Origin: Chryseobacterium sp. Tr-659
Lineage (GTDB): Bacteria > Bacteroidota > Bacteroidia > Flavobacteriales > Weeksellaceae
Length of the DNA: 64,000 nucleotides
NCBI RefSeq assembly: GCF_011752975.1
Contig: NZ_VWWP01000003.1
Coordinates: 593,853 to 657,852 of the forward strand
Reading direction: 5' to 3'
The notes beneath the pieces are model-generated. The model saw only the letters and a program-made list of their open reading frames with translations, did not search any database and had not been told where the DNA came from. Positions 44,396-53,437 of the stretch are shown in pieces (position 1 is the first letter of the stretch; each line of letters begins with the position of its first letter). The position numbers and the translations under genes are program-made.

Positions 44396-44547
44396 TGGAT
44401 TCATCATTAATTTTTCAATACGTACTTATATTTTTAATAGTGGCATTTGCATGTTACTCATTGTTTAAGGTGTTAAAAAAGAATTTTGCACCTAAAAAAT
44501 TCAGCTCCAAAAGAACGAATTGTGATAAAGATTGTGGCTGTTCATAA
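44395..44547 (+). CDS. Small Cys-rich membrane protein of the feo operon
   Basis: A 50-residue protein starting at an ATG that shares its A with the FeoB stop (TAATG). It has one membrane segment (about 5-25: LIFQYVLIFLIVAFACYSLF) and a basic, Cys-rich tail ending RTNCDKDCGCS. Small FeoB-associated Cys-rich membrane proteins in this position are common in Bacteroidota and may act like FeoC or as an iron-binding adaptor. The function is inferred from context. Confidence 0.75.
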   Translation: MDSSLIFQYVLIFLIVAFACYSLFKVLKKNFAPKKFSSKRTNCDKDCGCS

Positions 44548-44612
44548 TACAGATTTCATGGGATAATTAAAAAAAATGTAGTATTTTCATTTTTTAATTT
44601 AAATTATTCGGT

Positions 44613-45629
44613 TTGAATTTCTTACGGGCAGGAACAGTTATAATATTTCTTTTAGTTTTCAATCAGGGAAAAAGCCAAACAGATACTGTAAATACCAAGT
44701 CTTATGCAGACCAGGTTATGATTCGTGTGAACCTTGATACGAATATTGAAAGCTATATTTTTTCACAAGGAGAAGATGAAAATCCTGACCGTACCATTCT
44801 TTCTGTCAACAATAAAACCAAAACATCGGTATCAGTTGATTACAGGATTATAAGCGCAACGCTTTCCTTTGCACCCAAATTTATTAAAGGAAATAATGAT
44901 GATGCAATGAAAGGAAACAGCTCTTATACAGATTTGAGCTTCAGGTTTTTCCCAGAAAGATTTATTCAGAATGTTTACTATAAAAACGTAAGAGGGTTTT
45001 ATATTGAAAATATGAAAGACCTTTTTCCCGCCTGGCAGGAAGGGAGAGATCCTTATATCCAGTTTCCCGATTTACGTGTACAAAGCTTCGGAGGATCAAC
45101 CTCTTATATTCTTAATAAAAACTTTTCGGCAAGAAGTATTTATACACAGGGAGAATGGCAGAGTAAAAGCTATGGAAGCTGGATTCCTTTTCTGGATTAC
45201 GATCTTACCATATTCAGAAATAAGATTGAAGGGCTGAAAAGTAAAGAATATCAGTATAAGATTGGAGGAAATATAGGCTATTTTTACAATTGGGTAATCG
45301 GGAAAAATGTAAACATTTCTCCTTATCTGGCGCTTGGATTTGGAGGGAAATTCTCCAGTTTCCGGGATCCTCAAAACAATTATTCAAAAGAGAATGCCCA
45401 ATATATGACCGTTAGAATGGAAGGAGGCTTACATGTAGGATATAATACCGATCGTTTTCTATTCGGAGGGAAAATGAATTTTAATGCTTACGCCTACAAT
45501 CAGAAAGAAAACCAGACCGTAGAAAATAATAACCTTTACGGGCTGTTGTACATAGGCTATCGGTTTGCTCCTCCGAAGGTTGTAAAAAATACCTATGATA
45601 AAATCCAAAAAAAGATTCCTGTACTGTAA
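44613..45629 (+). CDS. DUF4421 family outer-membrane-type protein
   Basis: A 338-residue protein using a TTG start at 44613, with signal LRAGTVIIFLLVFNQGKSQ. The DUF4421 start YADQVMIRVNLDTNIESYIF (core RVNLDTNIESY, about 36-46) is clear. The rest alternates aromatic strands with polar loops (FRFFPERFIQNVYYKNVRGF), as in a medium-size outer-membrane barrel. Function unknown. It is a separate unit after the feo operon. Confidence 0.75.
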   Translation: MNFLRAGTVIIFLLVFNQGKSQTDTVNTKSYADQVMIRVNLDTNIESYIFSQGEDENPDRTILSVNNKTKTSVSVDYRIISATLSFAPKFIKGNNDDAMKGNSSYTDLSFRFFPERFIQNVYYKNVRGFYIENMKDLFPAWQEGRDPYIQFPDLRVQSFGGSTSYILNKNFSARSIYTQGEWQSKSYGSWIPFLDYDLTIFRNKIEGLKSKEYQYKIGGNIGYFYNWVIGKNVNISPYLALGFGGKFSSFRDPQNNYSKENAQYMTVRMEGGLHVGYNTDRFLFGGKMNFNAYAYNQKENQTVENNNLYGLLYIGYRFAPPKVVKNTYDKIQKKIPVL

Positions 45630-45647
45630 GTTGAATGCTCTTTTAAG

Positions 45648-45655
45648 TATCTTTG
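45648..45655 (+). promoter_or_regulatory. -7 element of the glmM promoter
   Basis: TATCTTTG matches TAnnTTTG, 44 bases before the glmM ATG. A TTG at 45631-45633 is 14 bases upstream, closer than usual. Confidence 0.45.
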
Positions 45656-45699
45656 CGTAGGAAAATTTAGAATAAGAACAATAAAATAGCAAAAACATA

Positions 45700-47082
45700 A
45701 TGTCGTTAATAAAATCTATTTCAGGGATCCGCGGAACTATCGGCGGAAAAGTAAATGATAATCTTACACCGCTGGATGTGGTAAAATTCGCTTCCGCATT
45801 CGGAACCTGGCTTCAGAATAATAAAAATAAAAAAGACCTTACTCTGGTTATCGGAAGAGATGCAAGAATTTCCGGGCAAATGGTTTCTTCTTTAGTTACT
45901 GCTACATTACAGGGATTAGGAATCCATGTGGTTGATCTGGGACTTTCTACAACACCAACCGTTGAGGTAATGGTTCCGGAACTTAATGCAGACGGAGGAA
46001 TTATTCTTACCGCTTCCCACAATCCAAAGCAATGGAATGCACTGAAACTTTTAAATGAGAAAGGAGAATTCATCAGTGGTGAAAACGGTGCAGAAGTATT
46101 GGCATTGGCAGAAAATGAAGATTTCAACTATGCAGAAGTGGATGACCTTGGGAAATATGAAACAAGAGAAGATGCTTTTGATATCCATATCAAGCAGATT
46201 CTTGATCTTCCAATGGTAGATGCGGAAGCCATTAAAGCGAAGAACTTTAAAGTTGTACTGGATGCTGTAAACTCTACAGGAGGGATTGCCATTCCTATGC
46301 TTTTAGACCAATTAGGATGTGAAACCATCAAATTATATTGCGAGCCCACAGGTCATTTCCCACATAATCCGGAACCTTTGAAAGAACACCTGGGAGATAT
46401 CTGCGAATTGGTGAAAAAAGAAAATGCAGACCTGGGAATTGTTGTAGACCCGGATGTAGACAGATTAGCCCTAATAGATGAAAAAGGAGAAATGTTCGGT
46501 GAAGAATATACATTAGTAGCCGTTGCAGATTATCTTCTGAAACAGAAAAAAGGTGCTGCAATTTCCAACTTATCTTCAAGCCGTGCGTTGAGAGATGTTG
46601 CACATTCACATAATTCAGAATACTTTGCCAGTGCGGTAGGAGAAGTAAATGTGGTGACTCTGATGAAAGAAAAAAATGCCGTGATCGGAGGAGAAGGAAA
46701 CGGAGGAATTATCTATCCTGATCTGCATTACGGAAGAGATTCTTTAGTAGGTGTCGCACTATTTTTAACACACTTGGCCAAAGAAAATAAAACAGTTTCC
46801 GAATTGAGAGCAGGCTATCCAAGCTACTTCATGGGTAAAAAGAAAATAGAACTGACTCCGGAAATTGATGTGGATGCTATTTTAAGCAAAATGGAACAGG
46901 AATACCAGAATGAAGAAGTTTCTACTGTTGACGGGGTTAAAATAGACTTTGAAAACAATTGGGTTCACCTTAGAAAATCCAATACAGAACCAATCATCAG
47001 AATTTATACAGAAGCGAAATCTCAGGAAGAAGCTGATAAGTTAGGAGATGATATCATTGCTAAAATCAGAAGTTTAATCTAA
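45700..47082 (+). CDS. glmM: Phosphoglucosamine mutase (alpha-D-phosphohexomutase family)
   Basis: A 460-residue phosphohexomutase. The N-terminal SISGIRGTIGG (about 5-15), the phosphoserine loop ILTASHNPKQWNALK (about 103-117, Ser at about 106), the metal loop DPDVDRLALID (about 250-260), the sugar-binding GEGNGGI (about 327-333) and the C-terminal RKSNTEPIIRIYTE are all present. The proposed step is glucosamine 6-phosphate to glucosamine 1-phosphate for UDP-GlcNAc synthesis. In Bacteroidota this enzyme is usually called GlmM, though phosphomannomutase activity cannot be excluded from sequence. Confidence 0.9.
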   Translation: MSLIKSISGIRGTIGGKVNDNLTPLDVVKFASAFGTWLQNNKNKKDLTLVIGRDARISGQMVSSLVTATLQGLGIHVVDLGLSTTPTVEVMVPELNADGGIILTASHNPKQWNALKLLNEKGEFISGENGAEVLALAENEDFNYAEVDDLGKYETREDAFDIHIKQILDLPMVDAEAIKAKNFKVVLDAVNSTGGIAIPMLLDQLGCETIKLYCEPTGHFPHNPEPLKEHLGDICELVKKENADLGIVVDPDVDRLALIDEKGEMFGEEYTLVAVADYLLKQKKGAAISNLSSSRALRDVAHSHNSEYFASAVGEVNVVTLMKEKNAVIGGEGNGGIIYPDLHYGRDSLVGVALFLTHLAKENKTVSELRAGYPSYFMGKKKIELTPEIDVDAILSKMEQEYQNEEVSTVDGVKIDFENNWVHLRKSNTEPIIRIYTEAKSQEEADKLGDDIIAKIRSLI

Positions 47083-47090
47083 ATAGTATA

Positions 47091-47118
47091 AGAACGGACA
47101 ACAAGTTCCGTTCTTTTT
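47091..47118 (+). terminator. Terminator after glmM
   Basis: AGAACGGA / TCCGTTCT 8-bp stem with an 8-base loop, then TTTTTA. Confidence 0.8.
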
Positions 47119-47127
47119 TATTTCCAA

Positions 47128-47706
47128 ATGTTTGAGCACGTCAAAAACAAATTCCCTTTCCCAAAAGAAAAATGGCGGAAATTTCTAAGCAGCTTTGAAC
47201 GCATGGAAGTCCCTTCCAGAACTTTGCTCTTGCAGGAAGGAGAAGTCTCATATAACGCTTTTTATATTGAAAAAGGAATGGTAAGAGCCTGGTATAATAA
47301 TGATGGCAAAGACGTTACCTTTCAGTTTTTCCTTGAGAATACCATGTTTTCTTCCCTTGAAAGTTTTAAAAAAGGACTGCCGAGTATGGTTTCTTTTGAA
47401 ACAATAGAACCCTGTATTCTATATAAGATCAATAAGCCTGATGTGGAAGCTTTTCTTGAAGAGGTTTACGAAACTCCTGAGCTCAGAAAGCTGTTTATGG
47501 ATGCGCTTTTTGAAAGGGTATTCGATTATATGAAACACTTCTTTTCGTTTATTAAAGATACTCCTCAGCAGCGGTATCTGAATCTGCTTAAACAAAAACC
47601 CGAAATCGTAAAAAGAGTTCCCCAGCATTATATTGCTTCTTATTTAGGTATTACAACCGTGCATCTCAGCAGAATAAAGAGCAAAATATTGAAAGAGAAA
47701 CTTTAA
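47128..47706 (+). CDS. Crp/Fnr family transcriptional regulator
   Basis: A 192-residue protein with an N-terminal cyclic-nucleotide-binding-like beta roll (LLLQEGEVSYNAFYIEKGMVR, about 34-54; core EGEVSYNAFYIEKG) and a C-terminal helix-turn-helix (VPQHYIASYLGITTVHLSRIK, about 168-188). The roll lacks the RxS cAMP-phosphate motif, so another or no ligand is likely, as in many Bacteroidota members. It starts only 46 bases after glmM but behind a terminator. Confidence 0.9.
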   Translation: MFEHVKNKFPFPKEKWRKFLSSFERMEVPSRTLLLQEGEVSYNAFYIEKGMVRAWYNNDGKDVTFQFFLENTMFSSLESFKKGLPSMVSFETIEPCILYKINKPDVEAFLEEVYETPELRKLFMDALFERVFDYMKHFFSFIKDTPQQRYLNLLKQKPEIVKRVPQHYIASYLGITTVHLSRIKSKILKEKL

Positions 47707-47901
47707 TAAGCTGGGAGCCGGAAGTTTGATGATAACAATAAGTCTGTTTAAACTTTTTTACTAAACCAGAAAAGGCACAAAAGCATTTTAAAAACTTAAA
47801 CTATTTAAGCTATATGCTTTGTGTATAAGAAGTACACTAAAGTCTTGTTGAAGATCAAAGATTTTCATCTTATGTGAACTTAAGTGTGTATTAAAAATTA
47901 T

Positions 47902-48070
47902 TAACGCAAAGTTTATGGATAATTACCCTTTATTTTAAGGGAGCAAAATGATGCAACTTTGTCGCTGATGAAGCGGTATGCTTATACCCAAGCTTCGACG
48001 AATCAACGAAGTTGATTCTATTCTTTGCTCACTTACAATCAACCGTTTTAAAATTGAAAACTTTGCGTTA
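47902..48070. repeat. MITE-like element with 13-bp terminal inverted repeats
   Basis: TAACGCAAAGTTT at 47902-47914 is repeated exactly in inverted orientation at 48058-48070 (AAACTTTGCGTTA). Nested inside, GAGCAAA at 47941 pairs with TTTGCTC at 48024-48030, and the core contains further partly complementary parts (CAACTTTG, CAACGAAGTTG). No open frame is present. This looks like a small non-autonomous palindromic repeat of about 169 bp. No target-site duplication is evident. Confidence 0.5.
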
Positions 48071-48138
48071 GGAAAACAGTTTGTTTGTACAATCTTAGAG
48101 ATCGTTTAAATTATATTTCAATTTTTTTATACACTTGG

Positions 48139-48179
48139 AACCTGTTTAAACTCATTTTCTAAATAAGTTTAAACAGGTT
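48139..48179. repeat. Long perfect hairpin
   Basis: A 14-bp perfect stem (AACCTGTTTAAACT with AGTTTAAACAGGTT) encloses a 13-base loop. No T-run follows on either strand, so it is not a typical terminator. The word CTGTTTAAAC also occurs at 47744. It belongs to the same 650-base gene-free stretch as the MITE-like element. Confidence 0.6.
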
Positions 48180-48358
48180 TAATATATAAGTTGGGTTAAA
48201 ACTAATAAAAGCAATATGATTTTGCGAACCTTGCGTTTCAGTTTCTAAGCTTTAATACATCTGTTTATAGAATTCTATCTTCCCTTCTCCAAACTGATAA
48301 CAAATGTTATTGCTCTGCAGCACCTATTCTCAATAATTTTGTTTAAAAATTTAAAACA

Positions 48359-49330
48359 ATGAAAGCAGCAGTTGTATTTGAAAAAGGAAGTGCTCCTCAA
48401 TATGCCGATTTTCCGGAACCTGAAATCGTAGATGAAAATGAAATTCTGGTTTCAGTGAAAGCCGCATCCATCAAAAATCTTGATAAAGCAAGAGCAAGTG
48501 GAAATCACTATTCCACAGAAAAAGAAGTGCATCAGCCAAAAATTATCGGTTCAGATGGAGTAGGATATCTGGAGAATGGAGATAAGGTTTATTTTTTCAG
48601 CAAAAAAGGAACGGTGGCGGAAAAAGCAGTGGCAGACAAAAGAATGATTGTTAAGATTCCTGAGAACCTTGATTTTTCAATTGCCGCAGCTTTGCCCAAT
48701 GCTGTTATGGGTTCTGCAATGGCTTTAAAATTCAAAGCTGGAATACAACCGGGAAATATTGTACTGATTAATGGGGCAACAGGAATTACAGGAAGAATTG
48801 CCGTCCAGATCGCCAGATTATATGGAGCTCAAAAGATCATTGTTACCGGAAGAAATGAAGAATCTTTGGAGGCTTTACGGAATTTGGGAGCTGATGAAAC
48901 CGTCTCCCTTCAAAAGGATGATGCTTACTTTAAAGAAAAAATAAAAGAAATTCATCAGGAAACTCCAATAGATATTATCGTGGACTACATTTGGGGACAT
49001 TCCGTAGAAATGATATTATCTGTTTTAAAAGGTGACGGAACATTTTCTCATAAAACAAAATTAGTAACAATCGGAGGAATGAGCGGGGATACCATTCAGC
49101 TTTCTTCACAGATCCTAAGAGCTACAGATATCCAGATTTCAGGTTCCGGGCTGGGAAGCTGGACGAAGGAAGAATCTGCGCTTCTGTTTTCAGAAATCAT
49201 TCCGGAAATGTTTGAAGCGGCCGTGAACGGGAAAATTAAAATGGAGACTGAAGATGTCGATATCAAAAATATCAGTGCTGTCTGGAATGACGGGGTACAA
49301 AGCGGAAAACGGCTGGTCATAAGGATTTAA
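48359..49330 (+). CDS. Zinc-independent alcohol dehydrogenase-like / quinone oxidoreductase (MDR family)
   Basis: A 323-residue medium-chain dehydrogenase/reductase. The N-terminal GroES-like part (about 1-110) lacks the zinc-binding cysteines. The nucleotide-binding domain has LINGATGITGRIAVQIARLYG (core GATGITGRIAV, about 143-153) followed by VTGRNEESL, where the Arg suggests NADPH. It resembles quinone or enone reductases. Substrate unknown. It stands alone after a 650-base gene-free region. Confidence 0.82.
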   Translation: MKAAVVFEKGSAPQYADFPEPEIVDENEILVSVKAASIKNLDKARASGNHYSTEKEVHQPKIIGSDGVGYLENGDKVYFFSKKGTVAEKAVADKRMIVKIPENLDFSIAAALPNAVMGSAMALKFKAGIQPGNIVLINGATGITGRIAVQIARLYGAQKIIVTGRNEESLEALRNLGADETVSLQKDDAYFKEKIKEIHQETPIDIIVDYIWGHSVEMILSVLKGDGTFSHKTKLVTIGGMSGDTIQLSSQILRATDIQISGSGLGSWTKEESALLFSEIIPEMFEAAVNGKIKMETEDVDIKNISAVWNDGVQSGKRLVIRI

Positions 49331-49538
49331 CCCCAATTTTTGTTTTTTTATCCACAATCCTTTTATCGGTTTTCTTTTTTTACTATTTTTATAATAGAAA
49401 TTTATGAAATGGAAAATTCAAAAAAAAGTTGCAACTTTGCATAAATATTTGAATATCAGTTTCAGATGTATTATTAATTAAAAGTTTGCCGAGGTTTGTA
49501 AGTAAATTCAGACATCGGACCGACTAAAGAGGACACTA

Positions 49539-50921
49539 TTGGAAGAGTATTTTGGAAATGAACTTGTAAAAAAGTTCGAGGAAATGATGGAAAACAATGA
49601 CGAATTCTACTTCGATACCGAAGAATTAGAAGATATCATTGTTTATTACTTGGAGCTTGGTGATTTTAATTACGCCGACATGGCTGTTAATTATGGACTT
49701 AAGCTTCATCCCAATTCATTGGATATCAAGATCAAAAAACTTGAAATTCTTCTGGAATGGGAAGAATATAATACGGCGAAGGATCTTATCAACGAGTTGA
49801 AAGGTTCCTCTATGGAAAACACAGACTTTTTGGTTTGTTACGCCAAGTATTATTCGAACCTAGGAAATCCCAGAAAATCCATTGAAATCTGCAAAAAAGC
49901 TTTGACATTAGAGGAAGAAGAAAACTTTCTCCACAACTTTATTGCGGATGAATATGTGAATCTCGGAGATCCTTTTAACGCTCTTAAGCATTACAGAAAA
50001 GCACTTAAAGAAGATCCTGCGGATGAATATGCGCTGGAAAATTGTATGGTGTGTTTCAGTGATCTGAATAAGAGTGAGGAGGCTATTGCCTTTCTAAATG
50101 AATATTTAGATGAATTCTCTTATTCTGAAACCGCTTGGTTTGAATACGGACAATTCTATTTCAACAGGAAAAATTACGACGAAGCCATAAGAGGCTATGA
50201 TTATTTGCTGGCCATTAACTCAAACTCTGTAGGAGTATATGCCAACAAAGCCGCTTGCTATGAAGCTTTAGGACAATACCAGAAAGCCATCGAAACGTAT
50301 GAAGAAATGCTTGAGCTGGAATATACAAAAGCATTTACTTTCTATAAAATCGGATTGTGTAATAAGGCTTTAAAACAACCTATTGTAGCTTTAAATGCGT
50401 TCCAGAAATCATTGAGAGAAGATCCTCAGTTTTATCTTGCAATGATGGAACAGTCTTATCTATACGAAGAAATGGGAGGGATGTCTGAAGCGCTGCATTT
50501 TGCCAAAGAAGCTACCCAGCTGAATGAGAACAACCTCGATTATCAGAAAAGACTGGCGTTCTTATTCATTGATTCAGGGAAATTTGAAGAAAGTCTTTCC
50601 TGTCTTAAAAAACTGGTAGATGCAGAACCGACAAGATTTTATAACTGGTATGCCTATTCGGAAGTGTTGATGTTGGTTGGGGAGTATGAAGAAGCGGTAA
50701 CCGTTCTGAATCTGGCCATAAAAAAACATCACAGAGCGGAATTGTTTTATCAGTTAAGCAACTGCTTTTTCAACCTGAAAGATCAGGTTAAAGGAATGGA
50801 ATCACTTCAGAAAGCATTAGACCTTGATCCGTCTTTAGCTAAGGATATGCAGAAAAAATATCCTTTCATTAAAGATGAAGTAAAAAAGGTGAAGGCTGAT
50901 AAAGTGAAGAAAAAGAATTAG
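49539..50921 (+). CDS. Tetratricopeptide repeat protein
   Basis: A 460-residue protein made almost wholly of TPR units from about residue 30 to 445 (examples: EDPADEYALENCMVCFSDLNK; KAACYEALGQYQKAIETYEEM, about 230-250). No signal peptide, so cytoplasmic. Start is TTG at 49539, preferred because the following MEEYFGNELVKKFEEM forms the first helix; an ATG start would lose it. The tail is Lys-rich (VKKVKADKVKKKN). It probably mediates protein-protein contacts; the partner is unknown. Confidence 0.82.
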   Translation: MEEYFGNELVKKFEEMMENNDEFYFDTEELEDIIVYYLELGDFNYADMAVNYGLKLHPNSLDIKIKKLEILLEWEEYNTAKDLINELKGSSMENTDFLVCYAKYYSNLGNPRKSIEICKKALTLEEEENFLHNFIADEYVNLGDPFNALKHYRKALKEDPADEYALENCMVCFSDLNKSEEAIAFLNEYLDEFSYSETAWFEYGQFYFNRKNYDEAIRGYDYLLAINSNSVGVYANKAACYEALGQYQKAIETYEEMLELEYTKAFTFYKIGLCNKALKQPIVALNAFQKSLREDPQFYLAMMEQSYLYEEMGGMSEALHFAKEATQLNENNLDYQKRLAFLFIDSGKFEESLSCLKKLVDAEPTRFYNWYAYSEVLMLVGEYEEAVTVLNLAIKKHHRAELFYQLSNCFFNLKDQVKGMESLQKALDLDPSLAKDMQKKYPFIKDEVKKVKADKVKKKN

Positions 50922-50940
50922 AATTAATCTGAAAATAATA

Positions 50941-50970
50941 AAAACCTGCAGAAATGCAGGTTTTTTTATT
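50941..50970. terminator. Bidirectional terminator between the TPR and lipoprotein genes
   Basis: AAAACCTGCA-GAAA-TGCAGGTTTTTTT, a 10-bp stem with runs of A and T on either side. Confidence 0.85.
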
Positions 50971-51811
50971 GATAGTTGTATTCGTAAATGAACTTCTCAG
51001 GAGAACTGCTTGTAGGGTTCCCGGCATTATCTACCGGCTGTCTGCTTTCAATAGCGGGATATCCGCTTTCATTGAACGTAGTTGTGTATTTATAAGCCAC
51101 AGAAACGGTTCCGGCACCCGTAGAATTAAGCTGGCCCTTATACGTGCTAAGGCTGTTTTTAATATTCGAAAACAGCGTTGTTACAGGCTCATCTCCGTTA
51201 AAAATAACTTTGTCAAGCCCTTTTACATTTTTAAAAGCGTAATTTTTATCAGTATGGGTATAAGTTCCGCTCTCAGTATAATTCACAGTTGCTCCATTGC
51301 TGGTCCCTGTTCCTGTACCTGCGGATTTTACCATATTTCCATTACTATAAGTATATATACTGTTTAGTGTATAATTGTTATTAGCGCCTAAATTAGCCTG
51401 CTTTTTTACACTGATTTCAGTATTGCTGGTGTAGGTATAAGTGTAGGTTATGGTTTTTCCCACAGTTCCGTTCGTAGTATATTCTTTATTGACTGCTGAT
51501 GACATACGTCCGTTGGAATATGCATATTCAAAGGCATTTTCAAGAATATTGTTTTCATAATTTTTAATACCGGTAATATAATCATCGGTATAGGTAAATT
51601 CAGTTCTTTGCCCGGTATTGCCGGCGTTGATAAGGCTGATGATTTTAGTTCCGTTGTAGTTAACTTTCATAACGATACCGCCTTTGCTCATTTTGGTGGG
51701 TAGAATCACTTTTTGATTGGCAGGGTCACTGTTGTCAAAAGGAGTGTCGTTAGAAGTTGAGCACGAAAGTGCAAATAAGGCTATGCAGCCAGATAGTAAA
51801 GTTTTTTTCAT
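50966..51811 (-). CDS. Lipoprotein with YD-repeat-like strands
   Basis: A 281-residue protein with lipoprotein signal MKKTLLSGCIALFALSC. After a disordered linker the sequence is a series of Tyr-rich strand pairs (RTEFTYTDDYITGIKNY; AFEYAYSNGRMSSAV; SIYTYSNGNMVKSAG), similar to YD/RHS-type repeats, ending in FIYEYNYQ. It is probably on the periplasmic or outer face of the outer membrane. Function unknown. Single gene with a shared bidirectional terminator. Confidence 0.6.
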   Translation of the reverse strand: MKKTLLSGCIALFALSCSTSNDTPFDNSDPANQKVILPTKMSKGGIVMKVNYNGTKIISLINAGNTGQRTEFTYTDDYITGIKNYENNILENAFEYAYSNGRMSSAVNKEYTTNGTVGKTITYTYTYTSNTEISVKKQANLGANNNYTLNSIYTYSNGNMVKSAGTGTGTSNGATVNYTESGTYTHTDKNYAFKNVKGLDKVIFNGDEPVTTLFSNIKNSLSTYKGQLNSTGAGTVSVAYKYTTTFNESGYPAIESRQPVDNAGNPTSSSPEKFIYEYNYQ

Positions 51812-51858
51812 AGTTATAAATTAAATCACTCAAATATAATTTAATTTATAATAAAATT

Positions 51859-52737
51859 TTACTTTCTTTGATTTGTTCTTAAAAATACGAGACCGCCAAT
51901 GATAATTCCTGCACCTACAAATTGTAAATAAGTCAGTTTTTCACCATCTATAATTCCCCAGATAATAGCAACAATGGGCATTACTAATGTAACGGTTGAT
52001 GCAAAAAGAGGTGTGGAAACTTTCAGTAATCTGTAATTCATCATCATGGCCAGGCCGGTTCCGAAGATGGATAACAGACTCACAAACATTAGCCCCAGCA
52101 AATTATCTTTTGAAAAGCTGAATTCTGAGAAGAATCCTGTACTCGTTAATGCAATAACGGATGGAAAAAATAAAACAAATGAGAATACAAAAGCAGACAA
52201 AACTGTTGAAGAGACACTCATAAGTTTAGATTTTACAGTGGTTGTACTCAGCGCGTAACATAAAGTAGCCAATAATAGCAGCAAAATAGGAATCAATTTA
52301 AATTCTCCGCTGTCACCACCTCCAAACGCAAGAATACAGACTCCCGTGAAGCTTATAAATGTCCCTATGATCTGTTTTTTTGTGGTCTCGAATTTCCAGA
52401 TCAATGCCCCTACAATGATAACAAAAATAGGCATCATGGAATTGATAATCCCTGCAATACTGCTGCTGACCTCGGTTTCTGCAATAGGAAAAAGGAACAT
52501 CGGGATGAAATTTCCTGTAAAAGCTGCCAGAATAAGCCATTTCAGGTGCTTTTTCGGGAAAAGCTTATAATTGGAAATCGCAATAGGAAGTAAGATTATT
52601 CCGGCAATTAAAACCCGTAAAGATCCTACCTGAAACGGGTTGAAATGTTCCAGTGATTTTTTGATCAAAATGAATGAGGAGCCCCAAATAATACTCAGGA
52701 TCACCAGTAGAACCCACTTTTCTTTATCTGCGTTCAT
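51859..52737 (-). CDS. EamA/DMT-family transporter
   Basis: A 292-residue inner-membrane protein with about ten hydrophobic segments in two EamA repeats. The first repeat starts VLLVILSIIWGSSFILIKKSL (about 9-29), where W-G-S-x-F is the family hallmark. The second covers about residues 150-290 and includes YCALSTTTVKSKL and TLVMPIVAIIWGII. Members move metabolites such as amino acids or nucleobases; the substrate is unknown. Its start overlaps the end of aat by 14 bases, so both are co-transcribed. Confidence 0.87.
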   Translation of the reverse strand: MNADKEKWVLLVILSIIWGSSFILIKKSLEHFNPFQVGSLRVLIAGIILLPIAISNYKLFPKKHLKWLILAAFTGNFIPMFLFPIAETEVSSSIAGIINSMMPIFVIIVGALIWKFETTKKQIIGTFISFTGVCILAFGGGDSGEFKLIPILLLLLATLCYALSTTTVKSKLMSVSSTVLSAFVFSFVLFFPSVIALTSTGFFSEFSFSKDNLLGLMFVSLLSIFGTGLAMMMNYRLLKVSTPLFASTVTLVMPIVAIIWGIIDGEKLTYLQFVGAGIIIGGLVFLRTNQRK

Positions 52738-53377
52738 TATTTTCGTGTAAGATTTTTAGAAATTCTTTTTTAGGAATCATTTTTGCTCCTAAGCTTTCAA
52801 GGTGTTCGGTATGAGATTGACAATCAATTAATTCAAGCTTGTCTTTATTACTTTCAACAAAATGAATAAATCCTGCTTTTGACGCATTACTTACCTTTGC
52901 AAACATACTTTCCCCACAAAAAACATTCCCGATCTGTAATCCGTAAAAGCCTCCGACAAGCTCCCCGCCTTGCCATACTTCAATACTTCTTGCCAGGCCG
53001 TATTCATGAAGCTGGATAAATGAACTCATCAGTTCATCAGAAAGCCACGTCCCTGTTTGCCCTTTCCTGTTAGCCTGCTGGCAATTTTTTATAACTTCCC
53101 TGAAACTCTGATTCTCTGAAAAGGTAAAAACATTTCTGTTCAGAATCTTCCTCATCGATTTTGAAACTTTAATTTCTTCAGGAACCAAAACAAACCTGGG
53201 ATCCGGGCACCACCATAAAATTTCTTCTCCGGGATTAAACCAGGGAAAAATACCCAGCTGATAGGCAAACCAGATCCGTTCTACAGACAGATCTCCGCCA
53301 AACGCTATCAAACCATCATGACCGTTATACACCTCCGGATCAGGAAATGAAATCTCGTTTTCGTCTAATCGGACCAT
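52724..53377 (-). CDS. aat: Leucyl/phenylalanyl-tRNA--protein transferase
   Basis: A 217-residue Aat enzyme that adds Leu or Phe from charged tRNA to proteins with N-terminal Lys or Arg, marking them for ClpS/ClpAP. FPDPEVYNGHDGLIAFGGDL (core GLIAFGGDLS, about 23-32), GIFPWFNPGEEILWWCPDPR (about 43-62) and GGFYGLQIGNVFCGESMF (about 140-157) are the family signatures. Length is normal. Confidence 0.95.
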   Translation of the reverse strand: MVRLDENEISFPDPEVYNGHDGLIAFGGDLSVERIWFAYQLGIFPWFNPGEEILWWCPDPRFVLVPEEIKVSKSMRKILNRNVFTFSENQSFREVIKNCQQANRKGQTGTWLSDELMSSFIQLHEYGLARSIEVWQGGELVGGFYGLQIGNVFCGESMFAKVSNASKAGFIHFVESNKDKLELIDCQSHTEHLESLGAKMIPKKEFLKILHENNERR

Positions 53378-53384
53378 CTTTTAG

Positions 53385-53415
53385 AAAAAAAATCCCACTT
53401 CAAAAAGCAGGATTT
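53385..53415 (-). terminator. Terminator of the DUF3127 gene
   Basis: On the minus strand, AAATCC pairs with GGATTT around a 14-base loop and is followed by a run of eight T. Confidence 0.6.
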
Positions 53416-53437
53416 ATATTTGATCTTTATTCTTTAA

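Noticed and set aside
49348..49356. A perfect DnaA box TTATCCACA after the MDR gene
   Set aside because: It is a single isolated 9-mer; one is expected by chance in a window of this size and AT content. No cluster surrounds it.
50954..51367. 137-residue open frame on the plus strand opposite the YD-repeat lipoprotein
   Set aside because: Antisense shadow of a gene with a clear lipoprotein signal; the terminator at 50941-50970 lies at its start.
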